64,000 nt of DNA. Source: JBCCFC01 sp965213595. GTDB lineage: Bacteria > Chloroflexota > Anaerolineae > Caldilineales > Caldilineaceae. Position numbers and translations under genes: made by a program. The stretch covers positions 3,720,001-3,784,000 of the forward strand of contig CBDBZO010000006.1 in NCBI GenBank assembly GCA_965213595.1, in the 5' to 3' direction. The first letter of the stretch is position 1, and each line of letters opens with the position of its first letter. The notes under the pieces were generated by a model. It was not told the origin of the DNA and searched no databases. It worked only from the letters and a program-made list of their open reading frames with translations. Below are positions 52,601 to 60,828 of the stretch, one piece after another.

Positions 52601-53232
52601 GCCGCGGGATTGTGCTGGGTCTGCTGACCAAGCTCAAGCAGGTCTGCAACCACCCGGCCCATTATCTCAAGCAAAAGGAGCCCCTGGCCAAGCGCAGCGG
52701 CAAGCTCATGCGCCTGAGCGAGATGCTCGAAGAGGCGCTGGCCGTGGACGACCGCGCGCTGGTCTTTACCCAGTTTGTCGAGATGGGCCACCTGCTTCAG
52801 CAGCACCTGCGCGACACGCTCGGCGTCGACGTGCTCTTCCTGCACGGCGGCACCACCGCTACCGGGCGCGACCAGATGGTGCAGGCCTTCCAGAGCGAAG
52901 ATGGCCCGCCGATCTTTGTGCTGAGCCTGCGCGCGGGCGGCTCCGGCATCAACCTGACGCAGGCCAACCACGTCTTCCACTTCGACCGCTGGTGGAACCC
53001 CGCCGTGGAAAATCAGGCCACGGACCGCGCCTTCCGCATCGGGCAGACGCGCAACGTGCAGGTGCACAAGTTCGTCGTCGCCGGCACGCTGGAGGAGCGC
53101 ATCCACGACTTGATCGAGAGCAAGCAGGCGCTGGCCGAACAGATTGTCGGCAGCGGCGAGGAGTGGCTCACGGAGCTGGACACCAACCAGCTCCAGGACC
53201 TGCTGACGCTGCGGCGCGAGATGGTGGAGTGA
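49606..53232 (+). CDS. SNF2-family helicase (HepA-like)
   Basis: A 1208-residue protein. The N-terminal 700 residues include the bacterial SNF2-associated region (DUF3670-like) and a low-complexity insertion (SGVRGDGVYGDRFHGD, VTKGVTNGAVNGAANG, about residues 320-355). The helicase core starts at RPYQRRGVGWLAYLRRLGLG. Motif I is ADDMGLGKSVQA, motif II DEAQNIKNP, motif III ALTGTPVENRL, motif V LRAGGSGINLTQANHV and motif VI DRAFRIGQTRNV. It is a dsDNA translocase, likely remodelling RNA polymerase or other nucleoprotein complexes. Start at ATG 49606 is supported by the promoter position; the TTG 12 codons earlier is the -35 box. Confidence 0.93.
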   Translation: MPFVIHAAWLRSGERGAPPNLRTGTLANVGPPLPDAGRLFFWGENTDAPVQVVAQSAALGERTARAAKVPSHPAQISIGQLRRLLTTHFPQLAAPNGSAAPQHQVDPAELALTTATIWLPTQDGQPLRRRGRLQQSLTQDAPVHPNNFSDPVNLANWQVAGLTLPPLTALTLLSQINQPRRGWNGRQASEVLYRFRFGNDLLFWSSMAKFALEILAGQHYLPSLYAVNPLEFRALWRPSLLDGRVQQRLEHFVQGLPTVCRAYNVETPEAAPQPATLIEHFVTAVVDAAVREWAAEAGAEAEGAKTAGQNGSGARYSGVRGDGVYGDRFHGDSVGNGVTKGVTNGAVNGAANGSTAWLRGLLSDQPRLALPPQPAHQLYREWNSWTEQLYTTSDANARICFVLEEPQIDMDDAADEEFGAETWRLRYYLQARDNEALLVSARDVWQSPGQSLRLGSRRLDRPQERLLAGLGAASRLFAPIRHSLSGLQPEEALLTTEEAHQFLREVGPLLESSGFGVIFPLWWQAGHRTRLGLRLRLFGDEAIGGSEESPADAAASSAMQPASTRYAWELTLGGDPLTSDEFSQFAAVQTPLVRLRDRWIELDAAQVQAAQRFLASPARTETRSLSLLDAIRMAQAYAQRAESSTDLTAGEAAALPAALRPASAPGTAPSLELPANLLDNLADELPLDVLPLDAVDVEGWLADALNRLQTDGALSEAGVAEPTGFVGELRPYQRRGVGWLAYLRRLGLGACLADDMGLGKSVQAIALLLHVRDEAAVGEQAKLAKPALLICPTSVVTNWRREVERFAPGLRAMVHHGNARLDGDAFHEAVAEHDLIITSFGTARRDIELLLAHEWDDLILDEAQNIKNPAAKQTQAVRRLRARNRMALTGTPVENRLSELWSILEFLNPGYLGGYDRFRRSYIVPIERYSDEAHAAELRALVQPFLLRRLKSDPTIISDLPAKTEMVTYCTLTSEQAALYEQVVRETLAQVDDSQGIQRRGIVLGLLTKLKQVCNHPAHYLKQKEPLAKRSGKLMRLSEMLEEALAVDDRALVFTQFVEMGHLLQQHLRDTLGVDVLFLHGGTTATGRDQMVQAFQSEDGPPIFVLSLRAGGSGINLTQANHVFHFDRWWNPAVENQATDRAFRIGQTRNVQVHKFVVAGTLEERIHDLIESKQALAEQIVGSGEEWLTELDTNQLQDLLTLRREMVE

Positions 53233-53590
53233 GAGACGGCGGAGTGAGAGACGGGGCTGAACTAAATACACCCCACAGAGTTGGGTACATTTTGGTCGGA
53301 TGAGCTTTCGCTCGCGTAGCGGTCGCTTCGACGCCGGGTCTACCCCAAATGGTAGCAGATGAAATTGGAGCAGCGAGAAATCTGGACGCGATTAACGAGC
53401 CGCCTTTATCCTTACCCGCTAGGTTTGTCTGTCGTCAAAAGATTTCTCGCTAGATCGATTTCGTCTGTCTCATGGATTCGTTGACCCGCTCGAAATGACA
53501 GCTCGCCCCCACCCGAAGCATAGCTCACGAAGTCGGCGGGATTGACTGGTGGGGAGCGGGCTGCTATAGTGGGTGCTGCCTATAAAAGTA
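53233..53590. other. Gene-free spacer
   Basis: Apart from a short direct repeat ggagtgagagacgg overlapping the end of the SNF2 gene, I see no gene, RNA signal or clear repeat. Confidence 0.4.
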
Positions 53591-53778
53591 ATACCAATTG
53601 TGCAGCAAAGCTGCGCGAAAAAGTTGGGCACGTCCCGCTCACCCCCAAACCCCCTCTCCACAGGTGGAGAGGGGGCTTCACCCACCTCGTTGGCATAGAG
53701 CCCGCGCAGAGGGGGTGAGGCCGAACGCCCCCTCGTCTTCTTGCACGCATTCACGCAGCTTGGATAGACAATTGGTAT
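53591..53778. mobile_element. MITE-like element, 188 bp
   Basis: Terminal inverted repeats of about 28 bp: ataccaattgtgcagcaaag... and, from the other end, ataccaattgtctatccaag... continuing with ctgcgcgaa/ctgcgtgaa. The interior has matching arms ccccctctccac/gtggagaggggg and ctcaccccctctgcgcgggc. No reading frame. Confidence 0.65.
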
Positions 53779-53821
53779 AAAGCCCATCGCACTCCACACA
53801 ACAGAATAGGAGCTCAACCCC

Positions 53822-54655
53822 ATGTCTTCCCGGCGCATCCTCCTCCTCGTCATCGTCCTGCTCGCCTCCACTGGGCTAACCGGTTCGCTCTTTGCCCAGG
53901 AAAGCCCCAACGCCCCACAGACCTTTGCCCAGCCGCTCTATGCGGGCTGCTACCTGGCCGCCGAAAACGTCTGCCGCATTCACGTCGAGCCCTTTGAGGT
54001 GCAGGTCAACGAAAGCGCGGGCGAGCGGGCGGCGGAGTTTCGGCTGTTCGCCAACAATGTCAACGATTCCGCCGCCTCGTTTGAGCTGTACAACTTCCAC
54101 ACCAGCAACAGCTATAGCTTCAAGCCAGAGGGCGACTACAGCCCCACGCTGGTGACGCAGGATTTTTACGCGCAGTGTGGCGAGACGTACACCATCAACA
54201 TCCTTACCCGCGGCGATACGGCAACCGCCGTCGGCTCGCTTGGCAACGCGGGCGTCACCGGCGAATTTAGCTGCCCAGTGCCCCTGCCCACCGCCGTCGT
54301 CATCACGACCTCGCAGCTGCCCCCCACGGCCACGCTCGACCCCGTCGCCTCGTCGACGCCCACGCCCACGTTCACGCCGCTGTCGACTCAGCCCCCCTCG
54401 ACCGTTGCCCCCACCGTTGCGCCCACCGTTGCCCCCACAGCCGCCGCGCCCACTAGCTCACCGACTTCGCCACCCGCGACATCGCTACCTCAGACGTCGC
54501 CATCGCCGACGCCGCCCGCATCGTCCGCCATGCAAACGGCATCGCCCGCGCCGGCGGCCTCCGCCACGCCGGGCGTCGGAGCCACGCCAGAAGTCCCGTC
54601 CGGCTCGCCCACGCCGCGCAACAAAACGCTGCTGCCGGTAATTCAGGGCAGCTAA
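53822..54655 (+). CDS. Secreted protein with Pro/Thr-rich tail
   Basis: A 277-residue exported protein. Signal peptide about residues 1-25 (ILLLVIVLLASTGLTGSLFA). A globular part of about 130 residues follows (CYLAAENVCRIHVEPFEVQV, FELYNFHTSNSYSFKPEGDY), with four Cys that may form disulphides. From about residue 160 it is a Pro/Thr/Ser/Ala-rich linker (PTPTFTPLSTQPPSTVAP, repeated VAPT). Such linkers tether surface proteins. Family unknown. Confidence 0.72.
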   Translation: MSSRRILLLVIVLLASTGLTGSLFAQESPNAPQTFAQPLYAGCYLAAENVCRIHVEPFEVQVNESAGERAAEFRLFANNVNDSAASFELYNFHTSNSYSFKPEGDYSPTLVTQDFYAQCGETYTINILTRGDTATAVGSLGNAGVTGEFSCPVPLPTAVVITTSQLPPTATLDPVASSTPTPTFTPLSTQPPSTVAPTVAPTVAPTAAAPTSSPTSPPATSLPQTSPSPTPPASSAMQTASPAPAASATPGVGATPEVPSGSPTPRNKTLLPVIQGS

Positions 54656-55111
54656 CCGTTAACGATTGCAGAGCAGTAGAAAGCCTGTTCGTATGCTGGG
54701 TGTCTTTGTGGTAAGATAGCGTCACCATCTCAAGCGGACTGTCGACGCTGTGTATCGCCACATCTCGTTTAGCGCTTGCTAAAGGCTACACTGCTGTCGG
54801 CGTGCTAATCGCTCAATATATTTAGGATTGTAACGATTTAGCTGTCAGCGGATTCGGGGAGCGGATTGAACGGATTCGCTCGCCTTTATTGATTTCGCGT
54901 GACTATTCGGGGGTCACAGCAAAAAAAGCCGTCAACGGATGTTTAGAGCGGATTGGAACGGATTGACGATCAACGAATTCGTTCTTGACCAAGTAGACAG
55001 AAATGTCTGGCGCAGAACGGATTCGAGGCAACCCAATCCGTTTCATCCGTTCCCCAAATCCGTTGACAGCTTGTTTTGTCAATCCGCTGAATAGTTATTT
55101 AGAATTTATCC
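54656..55111. repeat. Gene-free spacer with long GGAT-word inverted repeat
   Basis: Between about 54845 and 55086, cggattcggggagcggattg, aacggatg and ggattggaacggattg face caatccgtttcatccgttcc and aaatccgttgac. It is the longest member of the GGAT-word family in the window. No gene is visible. Confidence 0.65.
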
Positions 55112-56797
55112 ATGAATCAACACTGCATCGGCACCGTCAAGGGGCCGGGGGAAACGCCCCACGAATTTACCTTTATTGCGCCCGATCCGGCGCGGCGCGT
55201 CAAGCACGGCGAGTTTGTCTACTACGAGACCGACGTCGACGGCGCGGCGCGGCAAATTTTGGGCCGCGTCACCGCGCGGCAGTCCGTCAAGCTCTTCCCG
55301 GACAGCTTTATGGCCGATCCGAACGTGCCGCCGAGCCAGATCGCGGCGCTCGTAGGCTACGACAGCACGGCGACCGAGCTCTTTGAGATGACGGTGGCCG
55401 TGCTTGGCTATCACAACGAAATGCTGGGCGACTTTACGAATCCGCGCGTCCCGCCGGCTGGGGGCGCGCCCATCTTTATTGCGGAGGACGAGCTGCTGGC
55501 GGGCGTCCTCAGCAAGGTCAGCAAGGGCCAGCGCGGCGGGGCGCACCTGGGCAGCCTGCTCTCGCGCGGGCCGGACGACGTGCCGGTGGCGCTCGACGTG
55601 CGCGGCTTCACCTCGACGCACCTGGCAATCATCGCCAGCACGGGCTCGGGCAAGAGCTACCTAGCGGGCGTGCTGCTGGAGGAGCTGATGATGCCGCACA
55701 ACCGCGCGGCGGTGCTCGTCATCGATCCACATGGCGAGTACAACACGCTGCAGGAGATGGCGAATCTGCCCGCCTTTAGCGAGGGCAACTATAAGCCGCG
55801 CGTGCGCATCTTCCGCCCGGATGATTTGCGCGTGCGCAACGACAGCCTGACGCTGGCGGATTTGCGCTACCTGCTGCCCAATTTGTCCGAGAAGATGCAC
55901 TATCAGCTCACCCGCGCCTACAATTACGCGCAGAAGAGCTACAAGAATGGCAACTACACGCTGGAGCAGCTGCTCAAAGCCGTGCGCGACACGGCGGAAG
56001 GCAAGCGCAGCAGCGAAGATGGCTTCGACGATTTTGAGGACGACCCAACCACGGGCGCGCTGCTCTGGCGCATCAACTCGGCGCTGCGCAACAGCCGTAT
56101 CTTTAACGATTTCGATAACTTAGAGCTGCGCGAACTCTTCGAACCCGGTCAGTGCACCGTGATCCAGCTCAACGAAGTCGACCAGCGCGAGCAGCAGGTG
56201 ATTGCGGCCACGCTGCTGCGCCGCGTCTACCAGGCGCGCGTGGACACGACCAAGGGCAAAGTCGGCCGCGGCGACAAGACGCACGTGCCCTTCCCCGTCT
56301 TCTGCCTGATGGAGGAGGCGCACAACTACGCGCCCGCCAACGCGGACGCCGTTTCGTCCGACGTGCTCAAGCAAATCCTGAGCGAGGGGCGCAAGTTTGG
56401 CGTCAGCATCGGGCTGATTTCGCAGCGGCCCGGCAAGCTGGATTCGGACGTGCTCAGCCAGTGCATGACGCAGTGCATCATGCGCATTACCAATCCGATT
56501 GACCAGAACCGCATTGCCGAATCGGTCGAGAGCGTGGGGCGCGACTTGCTCAAGGAGCTGCCCGCCTTGAGCAAGGGGCAGGTGATTGTGAGCGGCGCGT
56601 CGGTCAACACGCCGGTGATGCTGCGCGTGCGCTCGCGCATTACGACCCACGGCGGCGAGAGCATCGATGCGCCCAACGAGTGGCAGGCGTGGTTTCGCAA
56701 CGGCCACGCGGCCAACGAGGCGCGCGATCTCGCCTTCCTCGCGCCGCCGGAAATTCAGTACGAGGAGGACGGCGATATTTTGTTTGCGGTGGAGTAG
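55112..56797 (+). CDS. HerA-like ATPase (DUF87)
   Basis: A 561-residue FtsK/HerA-superfamily ATPase. The N-terminal HAS-barrel-like region (about 1-130; VKHGEFVYYETDVDGAARQI) precedes Walker A IIASTGSGKSYLAGVLL (about residue 183). VLVIDPHGEYNTL, Walker B FCLMEEAHNYAP and the arginine region GLISQRPGKLDSDVLSQC follow. HerA pumps DNA and usually works with NurA nuclease in end resection or in phage defence (Sir2/DUF4297-HerA). Neither NurA nor a defence partner is adjacent, so a housekeeping translocase role is as likely. Confidence 0.9.
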   Translation: MNQHCIGTVKGPGETPHEFTFIAPDPARRVKHGEFVYYETDVDGAARQILGRVTARQSVKLFPDSFMADPNVPPSQIAALVGYDSTATELFEMTVAVLGYHNEMLGDFTNPRVPPAGGAPIFIAEDELLAGVLSKVSKGQRGGAHLGSLLSRGPDDVPVALDVRGFTSTHLAIIASTGSGKSYLAGVLLEELMMPHNRAAVLVIDPHGEYNTLQEMANLPAFSEGNYKPRVRIFRPDDLRVRNDSLTLADLRYLLPNLSEKMHYQLTRAYNYAQKSYKNGNYTLEQLLKAVRDTAEGKRSSEDGFDDFEDDPTTGALLWRINSALRNSRIFNDFDNLELRELFEPGQCTVIQLNEVDQREQQVIAATLLRRVYQARVDTTKGKVGRGDKTHVPFPVFCLMEEAHNYAPANADAVSSDVLKQILSEGRKFGVSIGLISQRPGKLDSDVLSQCMTQCIMRITNPIDQNRIAESVESVGRDLLKELPALSKGQVIVSGASVNTPVMLRVRSRITTHGGESIDAPNEWQAWFRNGHAANEARDLAFLAPPEIQYEEDGDILFAVE

Positions 56798-56870
56798 AGA
56801 ATGTAGGACAAGCTTCTCAACTCGTCCCCCGCGGTGTCCCAGAAAACTTGTCCCACTGATGTGCTGAGCA

Positions 56871-56902
56871 AGACCCCAGGAGTTTCTCAACTCCTGGGGT
56901 CT
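56871..56902 (+). terminator. Terminator after the HerA gene
   Basis: Perfect 14-base arms (agaccccaggagtt and complement), loop tctc, then tttacttta. Confidence 0.85.
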
Positions 56903-57055
56903 TTACTTTACTAAACCCAGGTTGAATACGAACAATTGAATACGAACATAGTACAAAATCCTATAGAAACCATGGCGGCCGCGTGGTACGCTTAGTGAGT
57001 AAACAAAAAAGACGCGGCGAAGATCGTCGTTGCGCAACGAAAAAGGAGATTTTTG

Positions 57056-57631
57056 ATGGCAACCAAAAAAGCGACCAAGAACTCGACGACCAAAACCTCA
57101 ATGACTAAGATTGATTACATGCGGCCGGACACGGGGCTGACAGACAAGGAACGCGATGGCGTGGTGGAGACGCTGACCGGCGCGCTGGCCGATCTGCACC
57201 TGCTCTACACCAAGCTGCGCAAACACCACTGGAATGTGGTTGGCCCCCAGTTTATCAGCCTGCACGAGCTGCTTGAGAAGCAGTACAACGATGTCAAGCT
57301 GGCGGCAGACCGCGTGGCTGAGCGCATCCGGGCCTACGGCGAACCGGCCATCGGCACGATACAGGAGTTTATCGATCACACGCGGCTGAAAGAGTCGCCC
57401 GGTGAGTACCCCGAGGGCGCGGACTTGATCATGGATTTGGTCAATGACCACGAGGCCATCATCCGCCACCTGCGCGAGGATATTGACAAGCTGGAGGACG
57501 AGTACCACGACAAGGCCACCGGTGATCTGTTTATCGAGCTGGCGCAGCAGCACTTGGAAATGGCGTGGATGTTGCGCGCGTTTGTGCAGAATCACCCCGG
57601 CACGGAGAACGTGAACGGTTCCGGCAGCTAG
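57056..57631 (+). CDS. dps: Dps-family DNA-binding/ferritin-like protein
   Basis: A 191-residue Dps. A Lys/Thr-rich N-terminal tail (ATKKATKNSTTKTSMTK) suits DNA binding. The ferroxidase-site residues are in LHLLYTKLRKHHWNVVGPQF (His) and LHELLEKQYNDVKLAADRVAERI (Asp/Glu). It oxidises iron and shields DNA under stress. ATG 57056 follows AAAAAGGAGA. It precedes three LEA/holin-X genes, consistent with a stress cluster. Confidence 0.93.
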   Translation: MATKKATKNSTTKTSMTKIDYMRPDTGLTDKERDGVVETLTGALADLHLLYTKLRKHHWNVVGPQFISLHELLEKQYNDVKLAADRVAERIRAYGEPAIGTIQEFIDHTRLKESPGEYPEGADLIMDLVNDHEAIIRHLREDIDKLEDEYHDKATGDLFIELAQQHLEMAWMLRAFVQNHPGTENVNGSGS

Positions 57632-57679
57632 ATAATACTTCCCTGATGCAGTTTATTTATACGGGTAGTTGGGGAGCAT

Positions 57680-57713
57680 AAAAGCCCGGAGGCTAGAATG
57701 CCTCCGGGCTTTT
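57680..57713 (+). terminator. Terminator after dps
   Basis: aaaagcccggaggc and its complement with a 6-nt loop, followed by T-rich sequence. Confidence 0.88.
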
Positions 57714-57893
57714 GTTTGGTAAAGAGCTAGAAAATGTACAAGTTACATACCTTCTATGTGTAACGGTATACATAGAAATAGAGATGCGGTTCGCTATAAT
57801 CGGTATTAGACTAACTGTCCAAGAAATAAAGATTCACAGCAGTATATTCTGCGCTTTGAACTAAAATCGCAAATACCAAATCAAGGAGAACTT

Positions 57894-58832
57894 ATGGCAA
57901 GCAGCAGCACAGGCTACCAAAGCAGCACAAGCAACACCTCCGAGCAAGCGAAGCAGCAGGCTGAATCGCTAAAGAACGATGCCCAGGCGCAGGCGGAGGA
58001 GGCCAAGCAACAAGCCAAGGATGTGGGCAACCAGGCGCAGCAGGCGGCCAAAGATGTGGCGGACCAAGCGCAAACCAAGGCCAAAGAGCTGGGTCAACAG
58101 GCACAGGACCAAGCCAAGAGCGTGGCCAGCGACCAGAAAGAGCAGGCCGCCAGCCAGTTGAGCGGCGTCGCCAATGCGTTGCGCCAATCGGGCGAGCGCT
58201 TTGATGAGCAGGACATGGGCTTTGTCGGCCAATATGCCGAACAGGCTGCCGATCAAGTTGAGCAGTTTTCCAGCTACCTCAGCGGCAGCAGCGTCGGCGA
58301 TTTGCTCAGCGATGTTGAGGGCTATGCCCGGCGACAGCCGGAGGTGTTCGTGGCCGGTGCGCTGGCCGCAGGCTTCCTGTTGGGCCGTTTCCTCAAGAGC
58401 ACCGAGCGCCGCTCGTCTTATGGTTCGGGCAGCGGCGGCTCCAACATGAGCCGCTATGGACAGACCTACAGCAATCAATATCGCCAGCAGTACGGCAATC
58501 GCTACGACAATCGCTACGGTGAGTCGACAGCCGGCATGAGCGGGCAAAGCGAGCGCTACGGCAGCAGCACCTACGGCCAAAATGCCGGGCAGACATACGA
58601 TTATTCGCAGGATGTGCCCGTCACCTACGATCGCGCTGCGGCAGACACCGGCATGGGCATGACGACGCCCGCCTCGTCTACCTATGCCGCCAGCACCACC
58701 GAAGCCGCCACGACTTCTTCGTCGATGGGCACGCCTAGCTATGGCACGGGCAGCACGGGCAGCACGGGCAGCACTGACGATGCAACACGATCGACCACCG
58801 ACAGCCAAAACACCGATAAGAAGGAGAACTAG
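57894..58832 (+). CDS. LEA/apolipoprotein-like amphipathic protein with single TM
   Basis: A 312-residue low-complexity protein. Residues about 15-85 are Ala/Gln/Lys/Asp 11-mer-like helical repeats (EEAKQQAKDVGNQAQQAAKD), as in LEA proteins. A hydrophobic segment FVAGALAAGFLLGRFLKS (about 158-175) follows, similar to YqjD/DUF883-type membrane anchors. The tail is Tyr/Ser/Gly/Thr-rich (SNQYRQQYGNRYDNRYG; GSTGSTGSTDD). It is likely a membrane-associated desiccation/osmotic-stress protein. It is the first gene of a three-gene operon. Confidence 0.75.
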   Translation: MASSSTGYQSSTSNTSEQAKQQAESLKNDAQAQAEEAKQQAKDVGNQAQQAAKDVADQAQTKAKELGQQAQDQAKSVASDQKEQAASQLSGVANALRQSGERFDEQDMGFVGQYAEQAADQVEQFSSYLSGSSVGDLLSDVEGYARRQPEVFVAGALAAGFLLGRFLKSTERRSSYGSGSGGSNMSRYGQTYSNQYRQQYGNRYDNRYGESTAGMSGQSERYGSSTYGQNAGQTYDYSQDVPVTYDRAAADTGMGMTTPASSTYAASTTEAATTSSSMGTPSYGTGSTGSTGSTDDATRSTTDSQNTDKKEN

Positions 58833-58834
58833 AT

Positions 58835-59302
58835 ATGGCGAGCAACTCAGTTGAAACAAGAGGTGATGTGGAGGTCATCGACCGAGGTACGCAGCCCGTG
58901 CAGCGCGGCTCCGGCCAAGAATCGCTCGGTGATCTCTTCTCCGCCTTGACAACGGACTTGAGCACGCTGGTGCAGGAAGAAGTGGCGCTGGCGCGAACTG
59001 AAATTCAAGAGACAGTCAGCAAGGCAATTTCAAGTGCCGTTGGCGTGATTGCAGGCGGCGTGATTGCTTACGCGGGTCTGATTATGCTGCTGATTGCTGT
59101 GGCTTTTGCGCTCGCGCCCGTGGTGGATTCCTTCTGGTTGGCCTCGCTGATTGTCGGCCTGATTGTGATTATTGTCGGCGCCATTCTGCTAGTCAGCGGG
59201 ATCAATACGCTAAAGAATCTGAACCCCGTGCCGGAAAAAACTATTCAAACCCTAAAAGATGATGCCCAGTGGGCGAAGGAGGAAGTCAATGAGCGAACAT
59301 AG
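58835..59302 (+). CDS. Phage holin family (holin-X superfamily III) protein
   Basis: A 155-residue protein. The N-terminal SLGDLFSALTTDLSTLVQEE then VALARTEIQETVSKA is the family's membrane-proximal helix. Two TM helices follow (AISSAVGVIAGGVIAYAGLI, WLASLIVGLIVIIVGAILLV). Despite the name, chromosomal members accompany DUF3618 and YqjD-type proteins and are not phage genes. It begins 2 bp after the LEA-like gene and overlaps the next gene by 14 bp. Confidence 0.85.
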   Translation: MASNSVETRGDVEVIDRGTQPVQRGSGQESLGDLFSALTTDLSTLVQEEVALARTEIQETVSKAISSAVGVIAGGVIAYAGLIMLLIAVAFALAPVVDSFWLASLIVGLIVIIVGAILLVSGINTLKNLNPVPEKTIQTLKDDAQWAKEEVNERT

Positions 59303-60599
59303 CTCCACCTACCCAGACAACCGCAGCTCCGACGAGATTCGCGGCGATATTCAGGAAACGCGCCGCGATATGAGCCAGCGGCTCGACCAGCTGCAAGAGC
59401 GGCTTAGCCCACAGGCTTTGAAGGAGCAGGCTACCGAGACCGTACGCGATACGTTGGCGGACAGCGCCGATTCCATCATGAGCTACGTGCGCGGCAACCG
59501 CAGCGAGATTTCCACGTCGCTGGTCGATTCCATCCGCCGCAACCCGATTCCCGCCGCCCTGGTGGGCGTGGGCATCGGCTGGCTGCTGATCGAGAGCCTG
59601 AGCAGCGACGACAGCAGCAGCACCAGCTACAACCAACGCGGTCGACGCGATCGCTACCGCCCCTACAGCGACGAATTCTATGAGGAGTACGTCAATGATT
59701 ACACTGATTACGACAACGACAATTATGGCGACTACACTAGCGGTCGCGTCTATCGCAGCGCTGGCCGCTACGGCGGCAACCTCGACTACAGCGAGGGCGG
59801 CGGCGGTCAGAATCAATTCGCGCAGGCCGCAAGCAACGCCCAGGACAAGGCGGGCAACGTAGCCGGGCAGGCGAAGGATGCAGCGGGCAACTTGATTGAG
59901 AACGTGCAGGATACGGCGCAGAATCTGGCGAGTCGCGCGCAGAACGCCGTGCAGGGCGCCGCCGATTCCGTCCAGGATGCGGCACAAAACGTAACCAATC
60001 GCGCCCAGTCGCGCACGCAGACTGCCGGCGATCGCGCGCAGTATCGCGCTCAGCAGATGGGTCGTAACGTGAGCAATCAAGCTGATCAGATGGGCAATGA
60101 AGCGCAGTACCAGGCGATGCGCGCGCAATATCGCGCGCAGGAAGCCGGTCAGCAGGCATACTATCAGGCACAGCGGGCTGGCGAGCAGGCTTACAGCGTC
60201 ATCACCGATAACCCGCTGGCTTTTGGTGGTGTTGCTTTGGCCGTGGGCGCAGCTGTTGGCCTGCTGTTGCCCGCCACGCACCGCGAGGACGAATTGATCG
60301 GTCAATACCGCGATGAATTGGTCGACCGCAGCCAGAACGTGGCGCAGGATGCTGCACAGCGCGCACAAAAGGTCGCCGAAGAGGTGGGACCCGAGCTGCA
60401 GCAGACGGCCAAGAAGGTTGCCGACGACGTGCAATCTGCCGTTGATCAGACGGGCAAGGATCTCAAGCAGACGGGCCAAAAAGCTGTGGAAGATGTGAAG
60501 CAGACGGCGCAAAAGGCGCAGGATCGCACGCAGGAAGAGGCCGAGAAGGTCGGCGAGAAGGCAAAGTCCGAAGCGAACAAGAGCAGCGCCACCTCGTAA
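59289..60599 (+). CDS. DUF3618 protein with LEA-like repeats
   Basis: A 436-residue protein. Residues about 10-45 are the DUF3618 signature (RSSDEIRGDIQETRRDMSQR then LDQLQERLSP). A first hydrophobic stretch is IPAALVGVGIGWLLIES. Residues about 175-305 are amphipathic Ala/Gln repeats (KAGNVAGQAKDAAGNLIENV; SRAQNAVQGAADSVQDAAQN). A second TM is FGGVALAVGAAVGLLLP, followed by another LEA-like tail. Start ATG 59289 has AAGGAGG upstream and lies inside the end of the holin-X gene. Role probably envelope or desiccation stress. Confidence 0.82.
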   Translation: MSEHSSTYPDNRSSDEIRGDIQETRRDMSQRLDQLQERLSPQALKEQATETVRDTLADSADSIMSYVRGNRSEISTSLVDSIRRNPIPAALVGVGIGWLLIESLSSDDSSSTSYNQRGRRDRYRPYSDEFYEEYVNDYTDYDNDNYGDYTSGRVYRSAGRYGGNLDYSEGGGGQNQFAQAASNAQDKAGNVAGQAKDAAGNLIENVQDTAQNLASRAQNAVQGAADSVQDAAQNVTNRAQSRTQTAGDRAQYRAQQMGRNVSNQADQMGNEAQYQAMRAQYRAQEAGQQAYYQAQRAGEQAYSVITDNPLAFGGVALAVGAAVGLLLPATHREDELIGQYRDELVDRSQNVAQDAAQRAQKVAEEVGPELQQTAKKVADDVQSAVDQTGKDLKQTGQKAVEDVKQTAQKAQDRTQEEAEKVGEKAKSEANKSSATS

Positions 60600-60635
60600 C
60601 GTGAAGCGCTGCTTCGCATCTTTATACCAAAAATG

Positions 60636-60668
60636 AAAAGCCGGGGTTCTTCAAGAGCCCCGGCTTTT
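60636..60668 (+). terminator. Terminator of the LEA/holin-X operon
   Basis: aaaagccggggttct pairs with agagccccggctttt (one G:U) around a 3-nt loop. Confidence 0.88.
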
Positions 60669-60828
60669 TCATGTAACCAGCTAATAGACGAACTAGGTAA
60701 GTAAAGATTGGATAAAGCGCGTCCGCCCTCACCCTCAGCCCCTCTCCCACAGTGGGAGAGGGGAGCCAGCGAACTGTTTAGTTCATGTGCGATGGTTACC
60801 TGATGGCTCTATGGAAGCGTATCCAACG
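60669..60828. other. Short spacer with a dispersed C-rich/G-rich inverted repeat
   Basis: ccctctcccac / gtgggagaggg at about 60739-60765 forms a hairpin of a type resembling the core of the element at 53591. No gene. Confidence 0.5.

Noticed and set aside
53470..53910. 146-residue minus-strand open frame
   Set aside because: It spans the MITE-like element and the antisense of a signal peptide; composition is not protein-like.
55112..56797. HerA as part of an antiphage system
   Set aside because: No NurA, Sir2, DUF4297 or other effector is adjacent; both neighbours are unrelated.
58835..59302. Prophage remnant because of the holin annotation
   Set aside because: Holin-X family members are common chromosomal envelope proteins and no other phage gene is nearby.
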